A DNA stretch of 64,000 nucleotides from Thermococcus celer Vu 13 = JCM 8558. GTDB lineage: Archaea; Methanobacteriota_B; Thermococci; Thermococcales; Thermococcaceae. The DNA lies in contig NZ_CP014854.1 in assembly GCF_002214365.1 (NCBI RefSeq), positions 1,116,001 to 1,180,000 of the forward strand, read 5' to 3'. Both the position numbers and the translations under genes were made by a program. Position 1 is the stretch's first letter. Each line of letters opens with the position of its first letter. The notes below the pieces were generated by a model. It made no database searches. It was not told where the DNA came from and worked only from the letters and a program-made list of their open reading frames with translations. Positions 1-8,403 of this stretch are shown here, one piece after another.

Positions 1-653
1 TCAAGCCTCCCGGCCCTGTAACTCAGTTCCGCCTCCGATATCGCCCGTTGAATGGCGTTCTCAAACTCCTCGAAGGGCTGGAGCGAGCGGTAGCCCTGGT
101 AGTACGAGCCCGAGCCGGTTCCATCCCCCTTCTTCACGGCGTACGCACCCAGGCTCATCCACGTGCCCTTCCCCTCGAGCCGGACTCCATTGGAGTTCAC
201 CACACCGTAGTGATCAACGGCAAGGGTGATGGAACCGGATAGGGTCAACGAATCGTCCTTCAGCTCGCGCATCCTAAGCGAGAAGTCCCTCGCCATCGCG
301 TGGGCCTCCTCGAAGGGTATGCTCTCTATTCTCCTATCGTAGAGTCCCTTCACGTGCGGTACCTTAGAGGGTGTGGGAAAGCCGGGGAACGGAACCTCGC
401 TGACCCTTGCGAGCTTTATCGTCCTCTTCACGAACTCCTCAAGGGCTTCCCTTTCATGGTTGAGGCCCGTCACGTAGGAGAAGCCGAGCTTTCCCAGGTA
501 ACCCACGCGCAGGCCTATCCCGGAGTAAAATTTCCTCTGGGAGCGCTCGAGGGTTTCCCTCTCTATCCTGAAGGATCCACTCCGCCCCCTCTCCCAGTAA
601 AGCTCCCACTCAACGTTCTCGCGTTCGAGGATACCTATCAGTTCGTCGATCAC
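1..653 (-). CDS. TldE/PmbA family protein, metalloprotease partner (3' end outside window)
   Basis: About 217 residues of the N-terminal part are present; the reading frame runs off the left edge without a stop. The chosen GTG start at 653-651 overlaps the TGA of the upstream tldD (GTGA), typical of translational coupling. The frame begins MIDELIGILERENVEWELY and contains the TldD/PmbA-fold features of regular Tyr/Gly-rich strands such as GIGLRVGYLGKLGFSYV. In this family TldD carries the metal-binding HExxxH site and TldE/PmbA is the partner that lacks it; together they degrade or mature small peptides, for example microcin B17 and CcdA in E. coli. The same pairing is inferred here from adjacency. 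An ATG start is not available in frame, so the GTG choice rests on the overlap. Confidence 0.85.
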   Translation of the reverse strand, partial: MIDELIGILERENVEWELYWERGRSGSFRIERETLERSQRKFYSGIGLRVGYLGKLGFSYVTGLNHEREALEEFVKRTIKLARVSEVPFPGFPTPSKVPHVKGLYDRRIESIPFEEAHAMARDFSLRMRELKDDSLTLSGSITLAVDHYGVVNSNGVRLEGKGTWMSLGAYAVKKGDGTGSGSYYQGYRSLQPFEEFENAIQRAISEAELSYRAGRL

Positions 654-2011
654 CGCAATCCCCCCACGAGCGCCCTCGTCAGGACGTGGGGCCCCCCATC
701 ATCGACTGGAACCCACTGACCCTTTCCGCAGTAGCCCGGGAACTCAATCCTCAGGTCGTTCCCCACGGCGCGGACGTTCCTCAGGACGTCGAGTATCTTC
801 CCGGAGAGCGCCACGTCCCTAACATGGTCTCTGATCTCGCCCTTCTCTATGATGTAGCCCTCCCTGGCCCCGAAGGTGAAGGTACCGCTGGCGGTGTCGA
901 CCTCGCCGCCCTTGTCCCCTATCATATAGAGCCCGTTCTTAACCTCCTCGACCATTTCCTCGAAGTTCCAGTCGCGGGGCTCGACGTAGGTGTTGCTCAT
1001 CCTCACGAGGGGCTGATGGGCGTAGCTTTGCGCCCTGCCGTGACCGTTCGGCTCGAGGTCGAGCAGGGCGCTCGTCTCGCGGTCGTTGAGGTAGCCCACC
1101 AGAACGCCGTCCCTTATTATCTCAACCCGCTTCCCCCTGATGCCCTCATCGTCGTAGATGTAGGAACCGAACCCGCCCGGTAGGGTCGGGTCATCGACGA
1201 CCGTGAGTTCTTCGGAGGCTATCCTCTCCCCCACCCTCCCGGCCAGGATGCTCTCCCCGTTCTTGACGGAATCGGCCTCGGCCGCGTGACCGAGGGCCTC
1301 GTGGATGAAGACACCCGTGAGCTCGGGATCCATTATCACGTCGAACTCCCCGGAAGGGGGAGCCCTGGCGTGCAGGAGTGAGATGGCCTTCTCCCTAACG
1401 AGGGCGGTCCAGTGGTTCAGGTCTATTCTCTCCACCAGTTCCCAGCCGGCCGTGCCACCGAAGCTCTTCCAGTAGCTCTGCATCACGCCGTTTTTCCCGG
1501 CGGTTACGGAAAAGCCCAGCCTCACCCTCGGGACTACCGTCCTGATCTCGCTTCCGAGGGAGTTGAAGTAAAGAACCTCCTCCAGGCCATCGCCGTAACC
1601 GACGCTCCTGCTGGATATCCCCCCACCCCGAAGGAGGGAATCCACCTCCTTCACAAGGGCGAGCTTGTCCCCTATGTTCACGTCCAGAAAGCTCTTTTTT
1701 GGCCTTATCTCGACCTCTTCCACCACGGGATCCCCGAGGTGTATCCTCGAGTTACCCTCCGAGAGCTTGGCTATCTTCATTGCGGTCTCTACGGCCTTCT
1801 CCGCCCTGCCCATGTCGTTGGCGCTCGAAAAGCCCCACGCCCCGTTGAAGGCCCTGACGCCTATGCCCGTCTCTGTGTTCGTCCCCAGCTCCTCGGGCCG
1901 GCCATTCTGCATCGAGACGTGGGAAGAGGTGACCCTGATCAGGCGCACTTCGTAATACGATACCCCGTAACGTTCCGCGAGTCTATCCACCAGCCGCACC
2001 AGTCCCTCCAT
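650..2011 (-). CDS. tldD: TldD-type zinc metalloprotease
   Basis: 453 residues from the ATG at 2011, which is preceded by GGTGGGAGG; an upstream in-frame extension to 2206 would run through the promoter and is rejected. The catalytic motif H-E-A-L-G-H is at residues 237-242 (HExxxH), and the conserved C-terminal CGKGQ-x-VPV segment lies shortly before the end. TldD family proteins are cytoplasmic metallopeptidases that act on unfolded or small peptides together with TldE, whose gene overlaps by 4 nt downstream. The TATA-like element on the minus strand around 2042-2050 would place transcription start about 30-40 nt before the ATG. Whether this archaeal pair processes a peptide antibiotic, as in E. 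coli, is not known. Confidence 0.9.
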   Translation of the reverse strand: MEGLVRLVDRLAERYGVSYYEVRLIRVTSSHVSMQNGRPEELGTNTETGIGVRAFNGAWGFSSANDMGRAEKAVETAMKIAKLSEGNSRIHLGDPVVEEVEIRPKKSFLDVNIGDKLALVKEVDSLLRGGGISSRSVGYGDGLEEVLYFNSLGSEIRTVVPRVRLGFSVTAGKNGVMQSYWKSFGGTAGWELVERIDLNHWTALVREKAISLLHARAPPSGEFDVIMDPELTGVFIHEALGHAAEADSVKNGESILAGRVGERIASEELTVVDDPTLPGGFGSYIYDDEGIRGKRVEIIRDGVLVGYLNDRETSALLDLEPNGHGRAQSYAHQPLVRMSNTYVEPRDWNFEEMVEEVKNGLYMIGDKGGEVDTASGTFTFGAREGYIIEKGEIRDHVRDVALSGKILDVLRNVRAVGNDLRIEFPGYCGKGQWVPVDDGGPHVLTRALVGGLR

Positions 2012-2040
2012 CCTCCCACCGGGAAGCGTAGAGGGGGAGC

Positions 2041-2050
2041 GTTTATATGG
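2041..2050. promoter_or_regulatory. Near-symmetric TATA element between tldD and the wHTH regulator
   Basis: The segment GTTTATATGG reads as an archaeal TATA box on both strands (CCATATAAAC on the minus strand). It lies 31-39 nt upstream of the tldD ATG and about 43-52 nt upstream of the regulator ATG, in an 81-nt divergent spacer. It is the only good TATA for either gene. Shared use is inferred. Confidence 0.5.
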
Positions 2051-2092
2051 GTTCCCATAGAGGGATGAACCACAAGCGTTTAAGTGTTGGGT

Positions 2093-2602
2093 ATGGAGAG
2101 GCGTAACGAGATACTCAAGCGCATCCAGGACAGGCCCGGGATAACCTTCAGGGAGCTGGCGAGGGAACTCGGGATAGGCATAGGTGACCTGCAGTACCAC
2201 CTCCACCGGCTGGAAAAGGAAAGGAGGGTGTTTTCAAGGAAGTTCGGGAAGAGACGCTACATATTTCCGGAAGGCTTCGAGAAGGACCTTCAGAGGCTTA
2301 TCATAGCTATCTCAACCGGAACCCGGAGGAGGATCCTCCTGCTCCTCATGGACGGCCCGCTGAGCCAGAGCGAGATAGCCAGAAAGTTGGGAATCAGTCA
2401 GCCCACCGTGAGCTACCACATGGGGGAGCTCCTGAAGCTCGGCATCGTCGACGCCAGAAAGGACGGGAAGAGCGTGGTGTACACCCTCTCATACGATCCG
2501 GGGATAATAGCGCGGGTCATAAAGGAGTACCGGCCGGGTCTCTGGGAGAAACTGGCCGACAACCTGATAGACCTGCTAACCGGCGTGGGTGATGGGGAAT
2601 GA
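2093..2602 (+). CDS. Transcriptional regulator with two winged-helix domains (ArsR/MarR type)
   Basis: 169 residues starting MERRNEILKRIQ; an in-frame GTG 9 nt earlier is possible. Residues 1-70 form a first wHTH (ITFRELARELGIGIGDLQYHL), and about 80-145 form a second, ArsR-like wHTH (LSQSEIARKLGISQPTVSYHM) with a basic wing (DARKDGKSVVYTL). Dual-wHTH proteins of this kind are common archaeal repressors. The stop overlaps the start of the next small membrane protein (ATGA), so the two are co-translated. It is divergent from tldD with an 81-nt spacer, so it may regulate tldD/tldE or itself; that is inference. No ligand-binding cysteines are visible, so it is unlikely to be a metal sensor. Confidence 0.85.
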   Translation: MERRNEILKRIQDRPGITFRELARELGIGIGDLQYHLHRLEKERRVFSRKFGKRRYIFPEGFEKDLQRLIIAISTGTRRRILLLLMDGPLSQSEIARKLGISQPTVSYHMGELLKLGIVDARKDGKSVVYTLSYDPGIIARVIKEYRPGLWEKLADNLIDLLTGVGDGE

Positions 2603-2853
2603 TGGAGACGATACTCGCCCTCACGGCACTCGTCCTCGCACTGGCCCTCGCGTGGATTTCCGCGATGGCCTACAGGAAAAGCCACCTCCGTGCGGCCCTT
2701 TATCTGATAGCCGCCTTCCTCCTGCTGGCCATAAAGAAGGTCATAGAGGCCCTGCACCTGGCGGCCTGGATAGAGAGGGACGTGAGCATGGCCGTTGGTG
2801 GTCTGGAGGTGCTTGTTTTAATCCTCATCATCCTGGCGCTGTGGAAACGCTAA
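2599..2853 (+). CDS. Small membrane protein, three predicted TM helices
   Basis: 84 residues, almost entirely hydrophobic: TM segments at about 4-23, 32-50 (with a KK pair) and 63-82, ending in Lys-Arg. The ATG overlaps the stop of the wHTH regulator by 4 nt, so the pair forms a two-gene operon. Such wHTH plus small-membrane-protein pairs are frequent in Thermococcales, but I do not recognise a named family. The membrane protein could act as a sensor or anchor for the regulator; that is inference. The stop overlaps the convergent universal stress gene by 4 nt. Confidence 0.75.
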   Translation: MMETILALTALVLALALAWISAMAYRKSHLRAALYLIAAFLLLAIKKVIEALHLAAWIERDVSMAVGGLEVLVLILIILALWKR

Positions 2854-3299
2854 CGAACCACCATCACCGGCGGCTCTATCAGACCGATTACCTCTTCGAG
2901 CAAACTCCCAATCCTCGTTTTTCCGCTCCTCCCGTAGGCACCCATAACGACCAAACTGTACTTTCCGGAGTTCGCCTCCTCGAGTATCTTGTCCCGGGCC
3001 GATCCTTCCACGATCCTTATCGAACAGTTCACGCCCTCTTCATGGCAGAGTTCGAGGAGGTTCGTCAGTATCTCCTTGATGCTCTTCTTCATCTCCCTCC
3101 ATATCTCCTCCTCGAACTTCCGCATGTCCTTAAGGTTCTGGATTCTCATTCCTATGTTAAAGGCCAGCGCCTTAGCCTCCCTCCTGTCGAGGACGGAGAA
3201 GAGGATGATCTTGTCTCTCTTCCTCTTCGCTATCGCTATCGCGTGAAGGGCCGCCTTCTGGCTCCATTTCGAACCGTCGACGAGCACGAGTATCCCCAT
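2850..3299 (-). CDS. Universal stress protein (UspA family)
   Basis: 149 residues of a single Usp domain. It starts with the beta-1 strand and ATP-pocket Asp (MGILVLVDGS) and ends with the nucleotide-binding signature VVMGAYGRSGKTR...GS (about residues 117-131), matching the G-x2-G-x9-G(S/T) motif of ATP-binding Usp proteins. Length is normal for the family. The start follows GGGGTGTGAGGT. It is the last gene of a minus-strand operon with the transporter just upstream (3-nt gap) and a second Usp-like gene before that, suggesting that both stress proteins monitor or regulate the permease. Confidence 0.88.
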   Translation of the reverse strand: MGILVLVDGSKWSQKAALHAIAIAKRKRDKIILFSVLDRREAKALAFNIGMRIQNLKDMRKFEEEIWREMKKSIKEILTNLLELCHEEGVNCSIRIVEGSARDKILEEANSGKYSLVVMGAYGRSGKTRIGSLLEEVIGLIEPPVMVVR

Positions 3300-3302
3300 A
3301 CC

Positions 3303-4589
3303 TCACACCCCTATGTACCTCACCCAGATGAGCAGCATGCCCACGCCAACCGTGCTCAGCATCACCACGAGACCAACTTTAAGGAAGTCCACGAAGCTTA
3401 TGTTGATGCGTTCCCTGGCCGCTATACCGAGGACGACGACGTTGGCGCTCGCGCCTATCGCGGTGCCGTTTCCGCCGAGGCACGCCCCGAGGGAGAGGGC
3501 CCACCATAGCGGGTAAACGTCCATGGAAACACCCATAGACTTTATCAGGGGTATCATGGCCGCGGTCAGCGGGATGTTGTCAACTATGGCCGAGGAAACT
3601 GCGGAGAACCATGTTATAAGCACGAGCGCCTCGCCCGTCGTGTGAACGTAATTCAGAACCCAGTGGGCGACGTCGTTTATGACGCCGGTCTCAACGAGGG
3701 AACCGACCACTATAAACAGGCCCATGAAGAAGAATATGGCCGTCCACTCCACCTTCTCGAGGATCTCGGTGGGATCCATCCTGCTCCAGAGCAGGAGAAC
3801 CGAGGCACCCGTGAGGGCCACGACCGCCGGTTCTATTCCAAGCCTGTCGTGAACGAAGAAAAGCGCCACAACGGATAGTATCACGATTATGGACCTCCTG
3901 AAGAGGGGGTAGTCCCGTATGGCATCGTCCTCGTTGAGCATCTGAACGACGGATCTGAGCTCCTCCCGTTTGGAGGGGCTTATTCTCATGGCACCCCTGT
4001 AAATCAGATAGATAACCCCCAGGGTCACGAAGAGGTCCACGAGCGCTATGGGCCCCATGTTCAGGAGGAAGTCGTTGAAGCTGAGACCCGCGGCCGAGCC
4101 TATCATTATGTTCGGAGGGTCACCTATGAGGGTGGCCGTTCCACCGATGTTTGAGGAGAACACCTCAGCCAGAAGGAAGGGAACCGGGTTTACGTCCATG
4201 AGGTTGGTTATGTAGATGAGCATGGGGGTTAGAAGGAGAACCGTAGTAACGTTGTCGAGAACCGAGCTCACGAGGGCCGTCACCACGGAAAACAGCAGAA
4301 GAACCTTCATCGGACTGCCCCTGGCGAGCTTCGCCGTTTTTATGGCTATGAACTCGAAGAGACCGCTCTCTTTGGCCGTATTGACTATCATCATCATGCC
4401 TATGAGCAGGAACAGGGTGTCCAGATCCAGGTACTCGGCGATCTTTTCCCAGGGGACCACCCTCGTGAAAAGCACTATGGACGCTCCAAAAAGCGCGGCA
4501 ACGGTTCTGTGTATCCTTTCACTGATTATGAGGACGTAGGTAAAGATGAACACTGAAAGGGCGATTGCTATCTGTTCGTTCGGACCCAT
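3303..4589 (-). CDS. Ion transporter superfamily permease (ArsB/NhaD/SLC13 fold)
   Basis: 428 residues, about 11-12 hydrophobic helices. The ATG at 4589 has GGTGA 5 nt upstream; a GTG 9 nt earlier is less likely. The duplicated signatures of the ion transporter superfamily are visible: a first half with SSVLDNVTTVLLLTPM and SNIGGTATLIGDPPNIMIG, and a second half with SSAIVDNIPLTAAMIPL and LGGNGTAIGASANVVVLG. These repeated re-entrant loops bind Na+ and anion in SLC13, NhaD and ArsB proteins. Substrate cannot be read from sequence; the annotation usually applied is arsenic efflux/citrate transporter-like. It sits between two Usp-domain genes in one operon. Confidence 0.85.
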   Translation of the reverse strand: MGPNEQIAIALSVFIFTYVLIISERIHRTVAALFGASIVLFTRVVPWEKIAEYLDLDTLFLLIGMMMIVNTAKESGLFEFIAIKTAKLARGSPMKVLLLFSVVTALVSSVLDNVTTVLLLTPMLIYITNLMDVNPVPFLLAEVFSSNIGGTATLIGDPPNIMIGSAAGLSFNDFLLNMGPIALVDLFVTLGVIYLIYRGAMRISPSKREELRSVVQMLNEDDAIRDYPLFRRSIIVILSVVALFFVHDRLGIEPAVVALTGASVLLLWSRMDPTEILEKVEWTAIFFFMGLFIVVGSLVETGVINDVAHWVLNYVHTTGEALVLITWFSAVSSAIVDNIPLTAAMIPLIKSMGVSMDVYPLWWALSLGACLGGNGTAIGASANVVVLGIAARERINISFVDFLKVGLVVMLSTVGVGMLLIWVRYIGV

Positions 4590-4599
4590 GGAAATCACC

Positions 4600-5151
4600 C
4601 TAATATATTATCGTCGGTTTATCCACGTGCTGGACTATCTTGAGAACCACGGGACTCATGGGGGACGTCTTGGTTATCTCGGATCCATAACTCCGGGATA
4701 TCACGAGCAGGTCAAAATCGGCCGCGAGTTGAATGATTTCATCGCTCTTGTTCCCGAGGATGTACTTTTCCCTGACGTCCAATCCTATCTTCTCCAACCC
4801 CTTCACCATCCGGGAGAGGATCTTCTCCCCGCGTTCCATCTCCACCGCCCTGAGCCTTTCGGCCTCACGTTTCCCGAGGGTCTGCTCTATCATGTGGAAG
4901 GCCATTCTGTCGATCATGTAGACGAGGGTGATGGAGGCATCCGCGTAGGCCCCAAGGGTATCGTAAAGCTCCTCGGGTATATCATGGGCAAACCTGTCGA
5001 CCGGGAGGAGGATCGAGGACACCTCCGGGAGAACGAACTCTTCGGGAAGCAGAAGGAACTCACGGTAGCGCTGAGCTATCTCCTCGTACCTCTCTCCAGC
5101 GATGTTCCTGAACTTTCTGGAGATGAGCCTGCTGAAAATGTCCATTTTCAT
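4600..5151 (-). CDS. Divergent universal stress-like protein
   Basis: 183 residues from the ATG at 5151 (MKMDIFSRLI). A longer frame to 5187 is rejected because a TATA-like TTTAAAAG lies inside it. The C-terminal half shows Usp topology: the strand SSILLPVDRF, a long helical middle (IEQTLGKREAERLRAVEMERG) and ADFDLLVISRSYGSE near residues 145-160, followed by VDKPTIIY. The glycine-rich ATP loop of canonical Usp is not preserved, so it may belong to the non-ATP-binding class. It is the first gene of the operon with the permease and the second Usp protein. Confidence 0.7.
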   Translation of the reverse strand: MKMDIFSRLISRKFRNIAGERYEEIAQRYREFLLLPEEFVLPEVSSILLPVDRFAHDIPEELYDTLGAYADASITLVYMIDRMAFHMIEQTLGKREAERLRAVEMERGEKILSRMVKGLEKIGLDVREKYILGNKSDEIIQLAADFDLLVISRSYGSEITKTSPMSPVVLKIVQHVDKPTIIY

Positions 5152-5213
5152 CCCCGGGATAGGAGGAGGCAGGTGGCTTTTAAACATTTAGTTTAGAAAA
5201 TTGAACCACAAAC

Positions 5214-5222
5214 GCTTTATTA
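5214..5222 (+). promoter_or_regulatory. TATA box for the S16 protease gene
   Basis: GCTTTATTAAGG lies about 35-42 nt before the ATG at 5256, in a GC-rich neighbourhood, and is followed by a purine-rich leader containing GGGGTGAGAGG. Placement relative to the start codon is normal for Thermococcales. Confidence 0.5.
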
Positions 5223-5255
5223 AGGCCCTTCGGAGCTAAAATCGGGGTGAGAGGA

Positions 5256-7199
5256 ATGAAAAGGGCACTGGTATCGTTGCTGGTACTCATGCTTCTGCTG
5301 CCGTTTGCGTCCCTCGCCACCGCCGAATGCCCAAGTGAAGGCCACACTGTCGTTCTAAAAGCTCCAGCGGTTTCCAGGACTGCCGACGGAGAACTCGTGG
5401 GTGTTGCCACGGACTTCGTGATAACCGTCGCACCGGGAACGGGTCACGTCTACGTCGAGACGTGGCCCCTTGCCGAGGTTGACATGCAGGCGAGCGCCAG
5501 ACTGGCCGCCCAGATAGCGGGAAAAGTCCTCGGCGTCGATATGAGCAAGTACGACGTGTTCATCCAGATAAAGGCGGACTCACCGATAATAGGGGGGCCC
5601 TCGGCAGGGGGAACGATGACCGTTGGAATAATCGCGGCCCTCGAGGGGTGGAAGGTTAACCCGAAGGTCATGATGACGGGAATGATAAACCCGGACGGGA
5701 CGATAGGCCCGGTTGGGGGCATACTGGAGAAGGCTTCGGCGGCCCACGAGGTCGGGGCGGAGCTCTTCCTCATCCCGGAGGGCCAGCGGATCCAGTACGT
5801 GCAGGAGACCCAGAAAAAGGAAATAGGGGGGATAGTTGAGATAAACACCCAGACGAAGAGGGTTGACGTCGTCGATTACGCCAAAGAGCGCTGGGGACTG
5901 AAGGTGGTCGAGGTAAAGGACATCTACGACGCCGTGTACTACTTCACGGGGCACAAAATCCCCCGGCCAAAGGTGCCGGCCTACACCAGGATAGACACGG
6001 GCTTCCTCAAGAACGATGCCCTAAGCGACTACGATAACACCACCGCCTATTACCGGTCAACGCTGGAAAAGCTCAAGAAGAGCGACGTTAACTACGCCAC
6101 CTATACCACCCTGATGGAGGCCATGAACGAGGCCGAGGCCATCCTCAACGAGTCGAAGAAGAGCCTCGATGGAGGGATGTACTACACGACCCTGAGCAAG
6201 GACTTTAAGGCCAGGATAATCATAAGGCACGTGGACTGGTACATAAGCGTGAAAACCGAGGGGGACGTTCAGAAAATCCTGAAAACCGTTGGTTTCCAGA
6301 TAAACGCCTCGGAGGAGAGGGTCTCCAACGTTACCATCAGGGGCACTACCATGCTCCAAGCCATCGCCGCCGCCGAGGAGAGGGTGGAGGAGGCCAAGGG
6401 CTTACTCGACGATGCGTGGAAGTATTACTACAACGGCAACTACTGGGACGCTATAGGACAGGCGGCCTACGCTTACGAGAGGGCCAAAACCGCCGTCTTC
6501 TGGGCGGACCTCGGCGAGAGGTTTGCAGGCGGGGAAGTGATAAGCAGGGACGTCGTCAAGACCACTGCAAGGGACTACCTGGACGAGTCCAGCCTCATAG
6601 TGACCTACATAGAGTCGATGTACGGTAACGTCGCGGGGGACCTCAGTCAGAGCATTCAGGAGGCGGAAGGGTACTACGACGACGGCAAGTACTCGGCGGC
6701 ACTCTTCACCGCGATGGAGGCCCGCGTGAGGGCGCAGGTCTTTCTGGACACGCTTGGAATAGACAACCAGACCGTTCTCAGGGAAAAGCTGACCGGGATG
6801 AAAGAGGGGGCGAAGGTTGCCATCGCAACGGCCCAGGAGGGTGGGATAATCCCGGTTCTGGCGATGGCCTACTACGAGTTCGCGGAGAGCTACGAGCAGA
6901 GCGCCGATGAGAACGGCAGTATGGAGGATCTCCAGACGGCCATGATATTCTACCAGTACGCCAGGGAAACCGCGAACCTCTTCCTCAGCGAACCGACCCG
7001 GGAACCCGGCCCAAACACAACCGCCACGGACGTCCCACCGATCGTCATTCCCACACCATCGACCTCATCGACACGGGCCATGGAAAACGCAACGGCCACC
7101 CCGGGAGGGAATGCCGGGGGTGTGAGCGTTTCCACAGCGGTGATCCTGACGGCCCTGGGGGCGTTCATCCTCGGAGCCGCGGTGGGCAAGAAGCTGTGA
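5256..7199 (+). CDS. Secreted, membrane-anchored Lon-type (S16) serine protease
   Basis: 647 residues. Residues 1-23 are a signal peptide (KR then a Leu/Val-rich core, ending ATA). The S16 domain spans about 30-215: catalytic Ser116 in GGPSAGG and Lys159 in GGILEKASAA form the Ser-Lys dyad of Lon proteases. There is no AAA+ module. Residues 220-560 are helical and hydrophilic, about 565-620 are Thr/Ser/Pro-rich, and residues about 625-644 form a C-terminal TM helix ending GKKL. The layout is an extracytoplasmic protease tethered by its C-terminus; ATP-independent activity is inferred. The GTG 9 nt upstream is part of the ribosome binding site, so the ATG is preferred. Confidence 0.88.
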   Translation: MKRALVSLLVLMLLLPFASLATAECPSEGHTVVLKAPAVSRTADGELVGVATDFVITVAPGTGHVYVETWPLAEVDMQASARLAAQIAGKVLGVDMSKYDVFIQIKADSPIIGGPSAGGTMTVGIIAALEGWKVNPKVMMTGMINPDGTIGPVGGILEKASAAHEVGAELFLIPEGQRIQYVQETQKKEIGGIVEINTQTKRVDVVDYAKERWGLKVVEVKDIYDAVYYFTGHKIPRPKVPAYTRIDTGFLKNDALSDYDNTTAYYRSTLEKLKKSDVNYATYTTLMEAMNEAEAILNESKKSLDGGMYYTTLSKDFKARIIIRHVDWYISVKTEGDVQKILKTVGFQINASEERVSNVTIRGTTMLQAIAAAEERVEEAKGLLDDAWKYYYNGNYWDAIGQAAYAYERAKTAVFWADLGERFAGGEVISRDVVKTTARDYLDESSLIVTYIESMYGNVAGDLSQSIQEAEGYYDDGKYSAALFTAMEARVRAQVFLDTLGIDNQTVLREKLTGMKEGAKVAIATAQEGGIIPVLAMAYYEFAESYEQSADENGSMEDLQTAMIFYQYARETANLFLSEPTREPGPNTTATDVPPIVIPTPSTSSTRAMENATATPGGNAGGVSVSTAVILTALGAFILGAAVGKKL

Positions 7200-7208
7200 A
7201 CACCTCCC

Positions 7209-7222
7209 CCGCTTTTTTATAC
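7209..7222 (+). terminator. Oligo-T terminator after the S16 protease gene
   Basis: A run of six T (7213-7218) follows the stop codon by 13 nt, preceded by C-rich sequence. Thermococcales RNA polymerase terminates at such T runs without a strong hairpin. The remaining spacer to the convergent M20 gene shows nothing else clear. Confidence 0.4.
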
Positions 7223-7296
7223 CCTTCCTCCGGAAAATTGAAGGGCAAGGGGGATAACGAAACTCCAATCTGAGCTGTGACGGAAGAGGGCTCGAA

Positions 7297-8403
7297 TTAT
7301 ACCAGACTCCTGAGGAACTCAACGTACATCGCCTTAACCCGCCTCACGGACTCAACGCTCACCCACTCATCTGAGGAGTGCCAGTTTCCGCCGATGGGGC
7401 CGTAAACGAGCGTCGGTTTACCCAGGTAGGTTCCGAAGTAGTTGAAATCGCCCACGCTCCTCCCGTAGGTTATCCCCGGCTCCTTTCCGAAGAGCGCGGC
7501 GTGAACCCTCCTGAAGAGCCTCACGAACCCGTTGTTCTCCCTGACAGCGTAGGGGAGCATATCCGGGGTCGGCCGCTTGAACTTCTCGACCCTGACCTCC
7601 CCCCTGAGCTTCAGCCTTCCTGCGAGGTTGAGGAGTTCCCCCTCGACCTTATCCCAGTCCTCGCCGAGCACTACGTGCCTGTCGATTATCGCCCTTGCCC
7701 TATCGGGGACGCTCAGCCCGTCGGCGGAGCCCTCGATGTGGAGCGTGCAGTACGAGCCCTTTCCGAGTTTTCTATGGCTTCTGAACCTGATCCGCCCCAG
7801 GTTACCCACGAACCTTCCAAGTTCCTCGACGGCGTTCACCCCGAGGGAAGGCCTCGCGGCGTGGGCCTTCTTTCCAATCACCTCGACCTGAACCACGAAC
7901 CGCCCCCTCGCGCCGAGCATGAGGCTCTCGTTGGTGGGCTCGGCCACGAGGACGAGGTCGGCTTTATCGAGCTTCCCGCTCCTTATCAGCTCCCACGCTC
8001 CCCTCGAGTAGCCCTCCTCGTCGCTGACGGCGGTGAAGATAACGTTCGGCCTCTCCCGCCTTGGGAGGTTCCCGAGCTCGACGAAGGCACCCATGAGGGC
8101 GGCGAGACCACCCTTCATGTCCGCGCTGCCGAGCCCGTAGAAGCGGTCACCCTCGAGCTCTCCGGAGGGATTCCTCGTCCAGCCCGGGGAAAGGTTCACC
8201 GTGTCCATGTGCCCGTTAAGGACGACGGTGGGCCCCTTTCCTGGAAGGTAAGCGATCACGTCGTCACCGAAGCCCTCTACCGGAAGGGTCTCCACTTTAA
8301 AGCCGTGCTCCTCGAGGAACGAGGAGATGAAACGTGAGACCTCCCCCTCTTCCCCGAAGGGGGAACGGATGGAGACGAGCCCTTTGAGCAGTTCAACTTC
8401 CAT
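7297..8403 (-). CDS. M20 family metallopeptidase (ArgE/DapE-like deacylase)
   Basis: 368 residues; the ATG at 8403 has GGTGA 5 nt upstream. Metal-site motifs of the M20 family are in order: NGHMDTV (about residues 68-74, metal His and Asp), GLGSADMKGG (bridging Asp), SDEEGYSRGA (catalytic and bridging Glu pair), VAEPT, and a C-terminal NWHSSDEWV (metal His). The YGRSVGDFN segment is close to LysK/ArgE-type proteins. The family removes acyl groups from amino acids such as N-acetylornithine or LysW-lysine. Substrate is uncertain because no lysine/arginine biosynthesis genes are nearby. It overlaps the upstream hypothetical gene by 11 nt. Confidence 0.85.
   Translation of the reverse strand: MEVELLKGLVSIRSPFGEEGEVSRFISSFLEEHGFKVETLPVEGFGDDVIAYLPGKGPTVVLNGHMDTVNLSPGWTRNPSGELEGDRFYGLGSADMKGGLAALMGAFVELGNLPRRERPNVIFTAVSDEEGYSRGAWELIRSGKLDKADLVLVAEPTNESLMLGARGRFVVQVEVIGKKAHAARPSLGVNAVEELGRFVGNLGRIRFRSHRKLGKGSYCTLHIEGSADGLSVPDRARAIIDRHVVLGEDWDKVEGELLNLAGRLKLRGEVRVEKFKRPTPDMLPYAVRENNGFVRLFRRVHAALFGKEPGITYGRSVGDFNYFGTYLGKPTLVYGPIGGNWHSSDEWVSVESVRRVKAMYVEFLRSLV

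Noticed and set aside
7200-7296. C/D box guide RNA in the spacer after the S16 protease gene
   Set aside because: A CTGA-like box is present near 7270 but no matching C box (TGATGA) at a suitable distance was found.
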